Origin: UBA1562 sp041653955
GTDB lineage: Bacteria; Omnitrophota; Gorgyraeia; Gygaellales; Profunditerraquicolaceae
Length of the DNA stretch: 64,000 nucleotides
Direction: 5' to 3'
Assembly (NCBI GenBank): GCA_041653955.1
Contig: JBAZEH010000002.1
Coordinates: forward strand, 25,877 to 89,876
The notes under the pieces are model-generated. The model searched no databases. It was not told the origin of the DNA and saw only the letters and a list, made by a program, of their open reading frames with translations. Every line of letters begins with the position of its first letter. The stretch's first letter is position 1. Made by a program: the position numbers and the translations under genes. This document shows positions 51,501 to 60,906 of the stretch, one piece after another.

Positions 51501-54188
51501 ATGAAAGAAAAAGACCGTTATCTGTTACCGGAGATATTATTTACCTTTCTTCTTATAGAGTCGGTGATCCTTCTCTTCGGAGAGATCATCCATCCTTACG
51601 GCGCGTACCTCTCTCTTGGGTTGATGGGCGGTTTTGCTATCAGCTGGTTTATACGTAATATGCATGTCCCCCTGACCAGGATTAGCGTGAATATCGCTAT
51701 CCTGGGGGTTTTCGCCTGGATAGTATATTCGCTGGTAAACTCATCTTTTCTTTATAGAGAGATCATCGCCATATTTATACGAGGGCTGTTTATTATAGAG
51801 ATCATCTTAAGCCTTAATATCCGCTATGCCTCCTTCCTTACATATATCCAGGTCTTAAGCGTCCCTTTATTTATGTGTTTTCCCATATTTGTCAGTGATT
51901 ACAATGAAGGGCATATAGTATTAGTTTTATCTTATATTATTTTCTGGATAATAATACTGAAGATAAAATTCTACGCGTTTGTCAAGGTGCATGAAGAAAA
52001 AAGGATCGGCAGGTACGCGCACCTGTTTGTTTTCGCGTTGATCCTTTTAATTATTTTATCTCTGGCCTGGTTTCTTTTTAAACGCACTGCGCTAAGCGGG
52101 ATCGAAAAAGGGGGAGTGCTTTTTGAGGAACACATAGGATCGCAGGCGCAGGGCGATCTGCTGGAGAAGGAGTATTACAGCCTTCAGGACCAGATACAGA
52201 AAGAGATATCGGATATGATACCCGGCCTTGATTTTCAGGAAGACAGGCAGGAGACTCTCACGCTGCTTAGTTTGCTGATAAAGGAATCTCCGACTATTGC
52301 CGAGGTCCGCAAGGCAAGGCTTGGGCTTATCAGCCGCCTGAGGGAGCCGGGGCCAGGATTAGAGAAGGCAAAAGGCGAAGAGATAACCGATGCCATACAG
52401 AAATACGTAGAAAAAAAGATCCGGTTTAATATGAAAAGGACCACTGATAATATAGCGGATAACCTTAAAAAGAATAGATTCAACCTGGCGGATATATTCT
52501 CTGTTTCGGAGAAGATGAACAAGATGCAAAATGCCAAATCAAGGGAAGAGATAAGAAAATATGCCGGGGAGATGAAGGATATTATTAACGCCTCTTCCGC
52601 GGGGGACCAGCCTAAGAGAGAGTTGTGTAAACTCATAGAGAAACTTAAAGATTGGAAAACATTTGATACCTATCGCAATAAGGCGGACGCTTTGGATAAA
52701 AGAGCCGATACTATGGATGAACGGCCAGGGGAAGAGTTAAGAGACCTGCTTTCACAGATCGGGAATGCGGAGCGTTCTTCAGAGTTAAAAGAAACGGAAA
52801 AGAACGCGGAGAAGTTCAAGGGAGGGCTTTCGCTTAAAGATAAAGACGCATCCGATAAGGCAAGTGAGCTCCTGGGCCTTAAGTCGGATATGGCGCTATC
52901 CGATAAGGCCGGGCTGCTCAAAGATGAGATAAAAGACCTTAAGATACCAGATGATTCCCGTCAGGAACTGGAAGAGCGGGTAGAAGGCATTAGAGACGCG
53001 GATGGTCATCGCAAGTTTTCCGAAGAATTATCGGGATACCAGGACAAGATAGATGAAAACAGGGTGGATATCCCGGCGGAAACGGAGGAGTTGTTAGATA
53101 TAAAAGCCCACCTTCTTTTTAACGCCAAGAAAGAGGATATCAGGGGGGAACTTCAAAAAAGCAATCTGCCTGATAAGGGGGAGCGTTTTATGGGAGACCT
53201 GGAAAAGCTTGAGGAAGCCGAAGAGATAGACAAGCTGGTTTCAGATACCGATAAATTAAAGGGGCAGATAAGAGAGATGTCGGAACAGGGGCTTATTTCA
53301 AAGTTATCCACAGACAAGCTGATACGGGATATGGGCGAGATCGCAGAGATATTGTTATCTAAATTGAAGGCAGGCGAGATCTCCAAAGAAGGCAGGAAGG
53401 GGCGGGATAGGCGCATGAGCGCCGATTACCGCGATGAGCTTATCAGGTCTATTGAAGAATCTTCTTTGGATACGGATAAAAAAGAAACCTTAAAACAGCT
53501 CGCGCAGGCATTGGATAACGCGCAAAATATTTCTCAGCTTGAAAGTGTAAGGGAGATGACGGATAAGGAGCTTAAAGAATTACCCTCGGAGAAAACAAAG
53601 AGGGATGATATTGAGAAGATCAGGGGATCCTTTGAGAGTTCCTTTAAAACGAAGAGTATATTTATGACTGAAGAGAATCTTGCCGCTTTGAGAGAAAAAA
53701 CGAACGAGTTGCGCGAAATTAATCCCCAGGCGGCGGAAAAGATCGAGGCGGAATTAATGAAAATAAGGGATAGCCGTACCGCCGAAGAATTGAAGAAGCG
53801 CGTAGACGGATTTAAGGAACTCATGGATTCCCGGGAGCAGGAGTTGAAGGAACAGGTAAAGGAGCAAAAGAAAGAGGAGGGGGATCCGCAGATATATATC
53901 CTGCCTGTTAACCCGGTTATGCCCCCGGGTTCTTCGCTTACTTTAGCGGCGGTAGCCGTTTATAATAAGACATTTATCAAGGCGCTCGTTCCGGAAGCCA
54001 AATGGTTTTCTTCCCAGCCGCATATCGCCTGGGTGGATAATTCGGGCACGATACACACTATGGCGAAAGGAAGCACGCAAATATACGCCAGATACGGCGG
54101 CAAAGAAAGCCAAAAGGTGCAAGTTACGGTTGTAGATAGTATAGACGAACAAATAAGCAAGGCAGTAGAGAGGGCACTTGTAAGATAA
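51501..54188 (+). CDS. TgpA-like membrane protein with coiled coil and Big domain, no visible transglutaminase
   Basis: An 895-residue protein. The first 200 residues carry seven membrane segments like the N-terminus of transglutaminase TgpA proteins (DUF3488). Residues 200-800 are long Lys/Glu/Asp/Leu-rich helices with heptad-like spacing. A C-terminal bacterial Ig-like (Big_2) domain contains AVAVYNKTFIKALVPEAKWFSS and GTIHTMAKGSTQIYARY. The expected Cys-His-Asp transglutaminase core is not seen. It partners the following gene in a MoxR operon. Confidence 0.8.
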   Translation: MKEKDRYLLPEILFTFLLIESVILLFGEIIHPYGAYLSLGLMGGFAISWFIRNMHVPLTRISVNIAILGVFAWIVYSLVNSSFLYREIIAIFIRGLFIIEIILSLNIRYASFLTYIQVLSVPLFMCFPIFVSDYNEGHIVLVLSYIIFWIIILKIKFYAFVKVHEEKRIGRYAHLFVFALILLIILSLAWFLFKRTALSGIEKGGVLFEEHIGSQAQGDLLEKEYYSLQDQIQKEISDMIPGLDFQEDRQETLTLLSLLIKESPTIAEVRKARLGLISRLREPGPGLEKAKGEEITDAIQKYVEKKIRFNMKRTTDNIADNLKKNRFNLADIFSVSEKMNKMQNAKSREEIRKYAGEMKDIINASSAGDQPKRELCKLIEKLKDWKTFDTYRNKADALDKRADTMDERPGEELRDLLSQIGNAERSSELKETEKNAEKFKGGLSLKDKDASDKASELLGLKSDMALSDKAGLLKDEIKDLKIPDDSRQELEERVEGIRDADGHRKFSEELSGYQDKIDENRVDIPAETEELLDIKAHLLFNAKKEDIRGELQKSNLPDKGERFMGDLEKLEEAEEIDKLVSDTDKLKGQIREMSEQGLISKLSTDKLIRDMGEIAEILLSKLKAGEISKEGRKGRDRRMSADYRDELIRSIEESSLDTDKKETLKQLAQALDNAQNISQLESVREMTDKELKELPSEKTKRDDIEKIRGSFESSFKTKSIFMTEENLAALREKTNELREINPQAAEKIEAELMKIRDSRTAEELKKRVDGFKELMDSREQELKEQVKEQKKEEGDPQIYILPVNPVMPPGSSLTLAAVAVYNKTFIKALVPEAKWFSSQPHIAWVDNSGTIHTMAKGSTQIYARYGGKESQKVQVTVVDSIDEQISKAVERALVR

Positions 54189-56365
54189 TGCGGTATAGAA
54201 GAGCAGGGATAAGTTTTTTTATTTTGTGTTTTTCATTTTTTTTGTTATCGCGGTATGCTTTGTGCGGTTATGCCGCCACGGAATACCGTGAAATAAATAC
54301 CCCTGAAGGCAAGGTTATCACCGGGTTAGACAGGGAGAATGCCTTAAGTAAGTTTGGCCCGCCTGAACGCGCGAGCGAAGACCTTTGGAATTATACCATC
54401 CCGGAGAATTTTTTTATTTCATTCTCCAGCCATACCTTTTCCACGCTTCATCTTTATCCGCGCCGCCCAAACGGCTCCGTTGGGGTCCCCCTGGAGTTTA
54501 AGGTGCTGGGTTATCAGTCGGATACCCAGATAAAAGATATTACCCAATACGCCAGATTACTAATAAATAAGCCGAAGGATTTTATTTTTAAGGGGCCTGG
54601 CGTTATCATTCCTAAGAAGACCGGAGAATACCAGATATTAGCCGAATATAACGGTATTTTCAGTAATCCTTCTTATCTGGCCATAGAAGAATCTTCGGGG
54701 CCCCGGAAAGAAAAGGTGGTAAGCATAAACATATTGCCTTACAAGCCCGTTATCCCTTATAAAGGGCGCCAGGAATTTGTGGCGCTGGCCGTATTCCAGG
54801 ATCATATGGGCAGATACCATATAAAGGATATAAGCGCCAGGGCGGATTGGCATATCTCACAGGATAAAGAGGTGCTTAAAAATAGAGACAACACAATTTT
54901 CGCCGTATCCCCGGGAGAGGCGGACGTATTATGCAGATATATGAACTCGCAGAGTTATCCGCAGGAAGTCTCCGTGTCGCAGCAGCCCGGGCTGGCTAAC
55001 CAGGCCTTAAAGCATATTACACTGCTTCCGGACCTGCTTTTGTCCGCCTCCGGAGAGAAAATAAAACTCAGGGTATTCGGAAGCTACAGGGATAACAGGG
55101 TAGAAGAAATAACGGGTAAAGTAAGGTGGGAGACCAGCAACAAAAATATATTGAGCCCGATAAAAGACGGGGAGTCCCTGGCGAATTCGGCAGGTATTAC
55201 CGAAGTATACGCGATCTTAGACGGTATCAAGAGCTCTCCGGCAAAGATCATTATTGCCGACAGGCAGGGCAGCGCGGTACCCCCCGAGTTTACGGAAGGC
55301 AAAATTGAACCGGATAAACTGGTAAGTGATATACGCCGCGAAACGAATAAGTTGCAGGAGGAGCTATCCGCGGAAGAGAAGAGGCTAGCCTTTATAAAAA
55401 TAACACCTGATACTTTGGAGGTCCCGCTTGGCGAGAGCGCGCAGATGGAGGCCCTGGGGATATATAGCGATAAATCCCGGGAGGATTTGACGAACCTGGG
55501 AGAATGGTTGAGTTCAGATAACGGTATTGTTAAGGTTCTCGGAGGCAAGGTCAGCACCTTTTCGCAGGGGGAGGCGACGGTATATTTGAAATTCAGGGAT
55601 GTGAAGAGTTTGCCGGCAGCTGTTAAGGTGGGAGGGGCTAAGTTGCTTTCTATAATATTATCTCCGCAGGATTTGAAGATATCCATGAGGCAGAGGCCCC
55701 TCATCAAGGCGGAGGGCTATTTCAGCGATTCATCGCGTAAGGATATAAGTTCCCTGGTTACCTGGGAATTTACCAGGGCGGGGATAATTAAGATAAAAGA
55801 AGGAAAGGTGATCCCTCTTAAGTTCGGCAGCAGCGGGATAACGGCAGAATATTCGGGGATAAAGAGCCTGCAGGCGAACATCTCGGTTATCATCACTATG
55901 GGATGGATAATATATATGTTCGCAAGATGGGCCATTTTCTTATTGCTGGGGATATTTGCGATATTCGCAGCCTTTTATGCCCTGACCGAAGAGAAAAAAA
56001 GTGAAATGAAAAATTGCTTAGATGATGATCCGCGCGAGTTCATGGTAAAACTCTACGGGAATACGGAGAGCATCCTGGGATTCTTTGGTTTAAGGCGCAG
56101 GGAATGGATGACGCCTCTTCATTATGCCGGTAAGGTCCAGGATAAATATTCCATAGAGAATGATATTTTTTCCAAACTTACCGTTAAATTCGAAGAAGCT
56201 AAATACAGCCTCCACTCTATTTCCCGCTCCGATGCCTCTTGCGCTCTAAATGACTACAATAATTTTATCAAGGCGGTCCTCGCGCGGCACAATAAGCTGT
56301 CACTGTTTTTAAGATACTGCACAGCTATTTTTAACCGCAAACCCCTCTTCATCCCCAACAGATAA
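54188..56365 (+). CDS. Big-domain protein with C-terminal DUF4129-like region
   Basis: A 725-residue protein with a signal peptide (1-28), three to four Big_2-like domains (HITLLPDLLLSASGEKIKL; LEVPLGESAQMEALGIYSD; LKISMRQRPLIKAEGYFSD), one membrane segment (about 575-597) and a cytoplasmic tail (EWMTPLHYAGKVQDKYS, FEEAKYSLH) like the DUF4129 end of TgpA. Together with the previous gene it seems to reconstitute the two ends of a TgpA protein around new Big domains. It shares one base with the upstream stop. Confidence 0.75.
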   Translation: MRYRRAGISFFILCFSFFLLSRYALCGYAATEYREINTPEGKVITGLDRENALSKFGPPERASEDLWNYTIPENFFISFSSHTFSTLHLYPRRPNGSVGVPLEFKVLGYQSDTQIKDITQYARLLINKPKDFIFKGPGVIIPKKTGEYQILAEYNGIFSNPSYLAIEESSGPRKEKVVSINILPYKPVIPYKGRQEFVALAVFQDHMGRYHIKDISARADWHISQDKEVLKNRDNTIFAVSPGEADVLCRYMNSQSYPQEVSVSQQPGLANQALKHITLLPDLLLSASGEKIKLRVFGSYRDNRVEEITGKVRWETSNKNILSPIKDGESLANSAGITEVYAILDGIKSSPAKIIIADRQGSAVPPEFTEGKIEPDKLVSDIRRETNKLQEELSAEEKRLAFIKITPDTLEVPLGESAQMEALGIYSDKSREDLTNLGEWLSSDNGIVKVLGGKVSTFSQGEATVYLKFRDVKSLPAAVKVGGAKLLSIILSPQDLKISMRQRPLIKAEGYFSDSSRKDISSLVTWEFTRAGIIKIKEGKVIPLKFGSSGITAEYSGIKSLQANISVIITMGWIIYMFARWAIFLLLGIFAIFAAFYALTEEKKSEMKNCLDDDPREFMVKLYGNTESILGFFGLRRREWMTPLHYAGKVQDKYSIENDIFSKLTVKFEEAKYSLHSISRSDASCALNDYNNFIKAVLARHNKLSLFLRYCTAIFNRKPLFIPNR

Positions 56366-56395
56366 TCAAAAACAGCTGTTCATACCATAAATCTC

Positions 56396-56424
56396 TTGCA
56401 ATTGAATTATATTTATGATAATTT
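56396..56424 (+). promoter_or_regulatory. Candidate promoter for trxA operon
   Basis: TTGCAA (56396-56401), a 17-bp spacer and TAATTT (56419-56424), about 55 bp upstream of trxA. Confidence 0.55.
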
Positions 56425-56479
56425 ATAACCCTATTCCCTAACATCTTATATAACCCCTTATTCACAAAACGCGAGAGAT

Positions 56480-56800
56480 ATGGCTATATTACATCTGACG
56501 GACGGAACTTTCAAAAGTGAGGTCCTTGATTCCGACCTCCCGGTGCTGGTGGATTTCTGGGCGACCTGGTGCGGCCCCTGCAGGATGATCGCTCCTATTG
56601 TCGAGGAACTGGCCGAAGAATACAAGGACAGGTTGAAGATAGGCAAGATAGATATAGACGATAACCCTAAAACCCCCACGCGTTACGGGGTGATGTCCAT
56701 ACCCACGCTCATGTTCTTTAAGCAGGGCCAGGTCGCCGGGCAACTAGTAGGGGCCTTAAGCAGGTCCGAGCTGAAGAAGAAGATCGAAGAAAACCTTTAA
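56480..56800 (+). CDS. trxA: Thioredoxin
   Basis: A 106-residue thioredoxin with the active site WCGPC near residue 31 and the conserved cis-Pro in MSIPT. It reduces disulfides in the cytoplasm using TrxB (61750). It shares one base with the next gene. It is the first gene of a run that ends with trxB and pckG. Confidence 0.97.
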   Translation: MAILHLTDGTFKSEVLDSDLPVLVDFWATWCGPCRMIAPIVEELAEEYKDRLKIGKIDIDDNPKTPTRYGVMSIPTLMFFKQGQVAGQLVGALSRSELKKKIEENL

Positions 56801-57891
56801 TGAAAAGGATATTTATAGCGGCCACTAAGCAGAATGACGGGAAGACTACTGTGGCGCTTGGCCTGATCTTCAATTTTCAGAAGAAGTTCAGGAATATCGG
56901 CTTTATTAAACCGGTAGGGCAAAGATACCTGGAAGAAGCGGGCTTTAAGGTGGACGAGGACTCGGTACTGATAGAGGGTTCACTTAAGCTGTGCGGTATA
57001 AATTGCCGGCTCAAGGATATGAGCCCCGTAGCCGTAGAAAAAGGCTTTACCGAGAAATATATAAATGCCCCGGACCCCAGGCCTATTACCAAGCAGATCA
57101 GGGATTCATTCAAGAGGGTGGCCTTTAAGAAGGACCTGGTGATCATTGAAGGGACAGGCCACGCCGGGGTAGGGTCGATCTTTGACCACTCTAATGCCGT
57201 AGTAGCGAGGCGTTTGCGCTCAAAGGTGGTGCTTATCTCATCCGGAGGGATAGGCAGGCCTATAGATGAGATCGTGCTGAATAAGGCGCTCTTTGAAAAG
57301 GAGGGGGTTAAGGTCCTGGGCGTGATCGTGAATAAGGTGATGCCCGAGAAATTCGGCAAGATAAGCCGCCTTATAAAGAAAGGATTAAAAAGAAAGGGTA
57401 TTGAGTTGCTGGGGGTTATCCCTTATACCCCTTCTCTTTCGCATCCTACGATAAGGCAGCTGCTGGAGGAGACTGATTACTCCCTGTTATATCCTTCAAG
57501 CGATGAATCTTTGGATAGCCATGTCTCCAAAATAGTAGTGGGGGCGATGCAGCCAAAAGACGCGGTAAAGTATATCACCGACCACAGCCTGGTGATCACT
57601 CCCGGAGACCGCGAGGATATAATAAGGCTTACCCTGGACCTTTACGCCAAAGGGTGTAAGGCCGCGGGGATAGTTTTGACCGGGGATTTCGTGACAGGAG
57701 AGGAATTCATAAAACAGGCAAAAGACGCCGGTATACCCGTATTATTAGCCAAGCCGGATACCTATACTACCGTTTCCCAGATACACGGCTTGACCGTTAA
57801 GATCAGGCCGGCCGATAAAGAGAAGATAGAGATAGCAAAAGGATTAATACATAACTACGTAGATATGAATAAAATCATCAAGGGGATGTAA
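56800..57891 (+). CDS. BioD-like/DRTGG protein, N-terminal half of long-type Pta
   Basis: A 363-residue protein. A P-loop (ATKQNDGKTT) opens a BioD-like nucleotide-binding domain (about 1-215), and a DRTGG domain follows (about 240-360, with GAMQPKDAVKYITDHSLVITPGD). In long phosphotransacetylases these two domains form the N-terminus of one chain and regulate activity. Here they are a separate gene directly before the catalytic Pta, so the long enzyme appears split. Confidence 0.85.
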   Translation: MKRIFIAATKQNDGKTTVALGLIFNFQKKFRNIGFIKPVGQRYLEEAGFKVDEDSVLIEGSLKLCGINCRLKDMSPVAVEKGFTEKYINAPDPRPITKQIRDSFKRVAFKKDLVIIEGTGHAGVGSIFDHSNAVVARRLRSKVVLISSGGIGRPIDEIVLNKALFEKEGVKVLGVIVNKVMPEKFGKISRLIKKGLKRKGIELLGVIPYTPSLSHPTIRQLLEETDYSLLYPSSDESLDSHVSKIVVGAMQPKDAVKYITDHSLVITPGDREDIIRLTLDLYAKGCKAAGIVLTGDFVTGEEFIKQAKDAGIPVLLAKPDTYTTVSQIHGLTVKIRPADKEKIEIAKGLIHNYVDMNKIIKGM

Positions 57892-57892
57892 A

Positions 57893-58822
57893 ATGGATAT
57901 TGTATCTAAGATCAGGGCTCGCGCAAAAACAAATATAAAGACAATAGTTTTGCCGGAATTTGAAGATGAACGCGTGAGGGATGCCGCGAAATTCATTGAA
58001 AAGGAGGGGATCGCCAGGGTCGTATTGTTGGATAGCGGTAAGATAGATAAGAAAAAGCAGGAAGAGTACGCGAACCAATATTATGAGCTGCGTAAGGCAA
58101 AAGGCATCAGCCCGCAAGACGCCGCGAAGGTACTTGAAGACTCTCTTTATTACGCCGCGATGATGACGCGTTCTGGTGAAGCGGACGGATTTGTCGCCGG
58201 GGCAAGCCACACTACTCCCGATGTGGCAAGGGCGGCAATGCAGTGCCTGGGGGTGAATGACAGGATAAATATCGCCTCAAGCTGTTTTGTCATGGGTGTC
58301 CCGGATTCAAAATACGGAGAAGAGGGCGCGTTCATATTCGCTGATTGCGGCATAGTCCCCGATCCGAATCCGCGCCAGTTAGCATGCATAGCCATATCTA
58401 ATGCCGAGTTGGCCGGAAAAGTACTGGGCATACCGCCGAGAGTGGCGCTATTGAGCTACTCCACAAAAGGCTCCGCGAAAGGCAGGGTAGTCAACAGGGT
58501 GATCGAGGCCCTTGAGATAGCAAAACAGATGCAGCCCGGCCTGTTGATCGACGGAGAACTGCAGGTAGATGCCGCTATAGTGCCTGAAGTCGCAAATATA
58601 AAATATCCGGGCAGCCTGCTTAAGGGCAGGGCTAATGTCCTGATATTCCCGAATCTGGAGGCAGGGAATATAGGGTATAAACTTGTGCAAAGGTTAGCCG
58701 GGGCGCGGGCGATCGGGCCCATAATCGTAGGCTTGAACAAGCCATGCAGCGACCTTTCGCGCGGCTGCGTGGTTGAGGATATAATAGATTGCGTGGCGGT
58801 GACCGCCATAAGGGCTCAATAA
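57893..58822 (+). CDS. pta: Phosphate acetyltransferase, catalytic chain
   Basis: A 309-residue PTA/PTB-family enzyme converting acetyl-CoA and phosphate to acetyl phosphate. Motifs include GEADGFVAGASHTTPDV, LLSYSTKGSAKG and GELQVDAAIVPEV. The short length matches the catalytic half alone, with the DRTGG half encoded just upstream. It shares its last base with the ackA start. It provides substrate for AckA in fermentative ATP formation. Confidence 0.94.
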   Translation: MDIVSKIRARAKTNIKTIVLPEFEDERVRDAAKFIEKEGIARVVLLDSGKIDKKKQEEYANQYYELRKAKGISPQDAAKVLEDSLYYAAMMTRSGEADGFVAGASHTTPDVARAAMQCLGVNDRINIASSCFVMGVPDSKYGEEGAFIFADCGIVPDPNPRQLACIAISNAELAGKVLGIPPRVALLSYSTKGSAKGRVVNRVIEALEIAKQMQPGLLIDGELQVDAAIVPEVANIKYPGSLLKGRANVLIFPNLEAGNIGYKLVQRLAGARAIGPIIVGLNKPCSDLSRGCVVEDIIDCVAVTAIRAQ

Positions 58823-59874
58823 TGAATATACTCGTCATAAACAGCGGAAGCTCTTCAATAAAATACACGCTCTTTGATATGCCGGCGGAAAAGTGCCTGA
58901 TGCACGGAGTGATCGAGCATATAGCGGAGAAGGGGTCAAAGATAAAGGACCATTATGAGGGGCTTAAAATAGTTTTAGGAAGGGTCAAACGCGTAGACCT
59001 GGTGGGCCACAGGGTGGTGCACGGAGCGGAGAAGTTCAAAAAACCTATCTTGATCAATCCATCCGTGATCCGCAAGATAAGGGATTGTTCGCGCCTGGCG
59101 CCTTTGCATAATCCGGCTAACCTCGCGGGGATAATGGCGTGCAAGAAACTGCTGCCCGGAGTAAGGCAGACGGCGGTATTTGACACCGCGTTTCATCAGA
59201 CCCTCCCCGATTACGCTTATGTATATGGGCTGCCTTACTCGTATTACAAAAGATTCGGCATAAGGAAGTATGGTTTTCACGGCACGAGCCATGAATATGT
59301 CGCCCATGAGGCGGCCCGGCGCCTTGGCAGGCCCGGAGGGGGGCTTAAGCTGATCACCTGTCATTTGGGCAACGGCTGCAGTATTGCCGCCGTAGACAGG
59401 GGCAGGTCAATTGATACGAGTATGGGTTTTACGCCTTTAGAAGGGCTGGTTATGGGTACCCGCTGCGGCGATATTGATCCTGCGCTGGTCACCTATATAA
59501 TGCAAAGAGAGAAATTAGATATAGCCCAGATAGAGGCTATTTTGAATAAGTCCAGCGGCCTTAAGGGAGTATCCGGAGTAAGTAATGATATGCGGGTATT
59601 GGAAGCCAGGGCCAGGACCAGAGACGGGCGCGCGAAATTAGCGGTGGATATCTTTATTTACCGCATAAAGAAATATATCGGGGCCTATACCGCGGTAATG
59701 TCAGGCTGCGACTGCCTCGTATTCACCGGGGGGATAGGGGAGAATCAGAAGAGGGTCAGGGATGAGATATGCAAAGGGCTTTTTTCGCACTTGAGAAAGA
59801 AACCCAGGATAATGGTCATCCCTACCAATGAAGAGCTGATGATCGCCCGCAAGAGCTGTAAACTGGTAAGATGA
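58822..59874 (+). CDS. ackA: Acetate kinase
   Basis: 350 residues from the ATG at 58822, which overlaps the pta stop. ASKHA-fold motifs: NSGSSSIKYTLF, FHGTSHEYVAHEA and CHLGNGCSIAAVD. It makes ATP from acetyl phosphate. It is shorter than the usual roughly 400 residues, with reductions in the first domain (YALFD region). Together with Pta it gives substrate-level phosphorylation. Confidence 0.95.
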   Translation: MNILVINSGSSSIKYTLFDMPAEKCLMHGVIEHIAEKGSKIKDHYEGLKIVLGRVKRVDLVGHRVVHGAEKFKKPILINPSVIRKIRDCSRLAPLHNPANLAGIMACKKLLPGVRQTAVFDTAFHQTLPDYAYVYGLPYSYYKRFGIRKYGFHGTSHEYVAHEAARRLGRPGGGLKLITCHLGNGCSIAAVDRGRSIDTSMGFTPLEGLVMGTRCGDIDPALVTYIMQREKLDIAQIEAILNKSSGLKGVSGVSNDMRVLEARARTRDGRAKLAVDIFIYRIKKYIGAYTAVMSGCDCLVFTGGIGENQKRVRDEICKGLFSHLRKKPRIMVIPTNEELMIARKSCKLVR

Positions 59875-59884
59875 GGAGCTAACA

Positions 59885-60235
59885 ATGCAAAGGACAATCT
59901 TAAAATCAAAAATACATTCCGCTAACGTAACAGAGGCGAACCTTTATTATGAGGGGAGCATCACCATAGATGTTTCCCTTATGGAGAAGGTGGATATCCT
60001 GCCTCATGAGAGGGTAGAGGTGCTTAATCTTAACAACGGGCAGCGCCTGGAAACTTACGCTATTGAAGGCGAGAGAGGCTCGGGAGTGGTCTGCCTTAAC
60101 GGGCCTGCTGCGCGCGGCGCCTGCCCGGGAGACAAAGTGATCATTCTCGCCTACGCCATAGTTGAAGATAAAGATGCCAAAACGATAAAGCCAAAGGTGA
60201 TCAGGGTTGACGGAAAAAACCATGTTAAAGATTAG
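59885..60235 (+). CDS. panD: Aspartate 1-decarboxylase
   Basis: A 116-residue pyruvoyl enzyme making beta-alanine for pantothenate. The self-cleavage site Gly24-Ser25 sits in YEGSITID. NGPAARGACPGDKVIILAYA is the conserved C-terminal block. The length is typical. The last 14 bp overlap the def start. Confidence 0.96.
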   Translation: MQRTILKSKIHSANVTEANLYYEGSITIDVSLMEKVDILPHERVEVLNLNNGQRLETYAIEGERGSGVVCLNGPAARGACPGDKVIILAYAIVEDKDAKTIKPKVIRVDGKNHVKD

Positions 60236-60758
60236 GGTTTTCGGAGAACCTATACTTAGAAGTAAGGCGAAAGCGGTCAAGGAGGCGACCTCTGAATGCC
60301 GTGATATATTAAGCGCTATGGCGCAATTGATGTACGCGGAGTCAGGTATCGGCCTGGCCGCGCCACAGGCGGGGATCAACGCCTCTATGATAGTGGTGGA
60401 TATGGGCACCGGGCTTTATAAACTATTGAACCCGAGGATAACCAGGAAGGAAGGCTTCCAGGTAACGGGGGAGGGGTGCCTTAGTGTCCCGGGTATATGC
60501 GTAAAGGTCAGGCGCGCTAATAAAGTTACACTTAAGGCAGAAGATGAATACTTCAAGCCTGTTACCATAGAGGCTGAAGGGCTGCTGGCGTGCGTATTCC
60601 AGCATGAGATAGACCATTTGCATGGTAAGCTTATTGTTGATTATGCCCCGTTATTCCAGAGGCTAAAGATAAAAAACAAGCTGAAAAAGCTGGAGAAGAG
60701 GTCGCAAGATGAAAGAGTGCCCGAATCAAAAGGAAAACCTGGAAAATTGCAATTGTAG
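60222..60758 (+). CDS. def: Peptide deformylase
   Basis: 178 residues from the ATG at 60222; a TTG five codons earlier is less likely. The three motifs are GIGLAAPQAG, EGCLSVPG and QHEIDHLHG, with metal ligands Cys, His, His. It removes the formyl group from nascent proteins. It overlaps both panD and the Cys-rich DUF6485-type gene. Confidence 0.96.
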   Translation: MLKIRVFGEPILRSKAKAVKEATSECRDILSAMAQLMYAESGIGLAAPQAGINASMIVVDMGTGLYKLLNPRITRKEGFQVTGEGCLSVPGICVKVRRANKVTLKAEDEYFKPVTIEAEGLLACVFQHEIDHLHGKLIVDYAPLFQRLKIKNKLKKLEKRSQDERVPESKGKPGKLQL

Positions 60759-60906
60759 TTATGAACCCTGTTCGCGCAAAGGGTTATGCTGCGCATGCGT
60801 GCTATACCACCGCAAGAACGGCGAAATACCCGCCTGTTTCTTTACTTCCGCAGAGGAAAAGAGCTATGACCGCTCGATCAGTAATTTTATCCGGGCTCAA
60901 AGATGA
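60709..60906 (+). CDS. Cysteine-rich DUF6485-type protein
   Basis: A 65-residue protein with seven Cys among the first 33 residues (NCNCSYEPCSRKGLCCACVLYH) and one near residue 43. The pattern matches a small uncharacterised family that probably binds zinc or an Fe-S cluster. It overlaps def by 50 bp and lipA by four bases, so expression is coupled. Confidence 0.8.
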   Translation: MKECPNQKENLENCNCSYEPCSRKGLCCACVLYHRKNGEIPACFFTSAEEKSYDRSISNFIRAQR

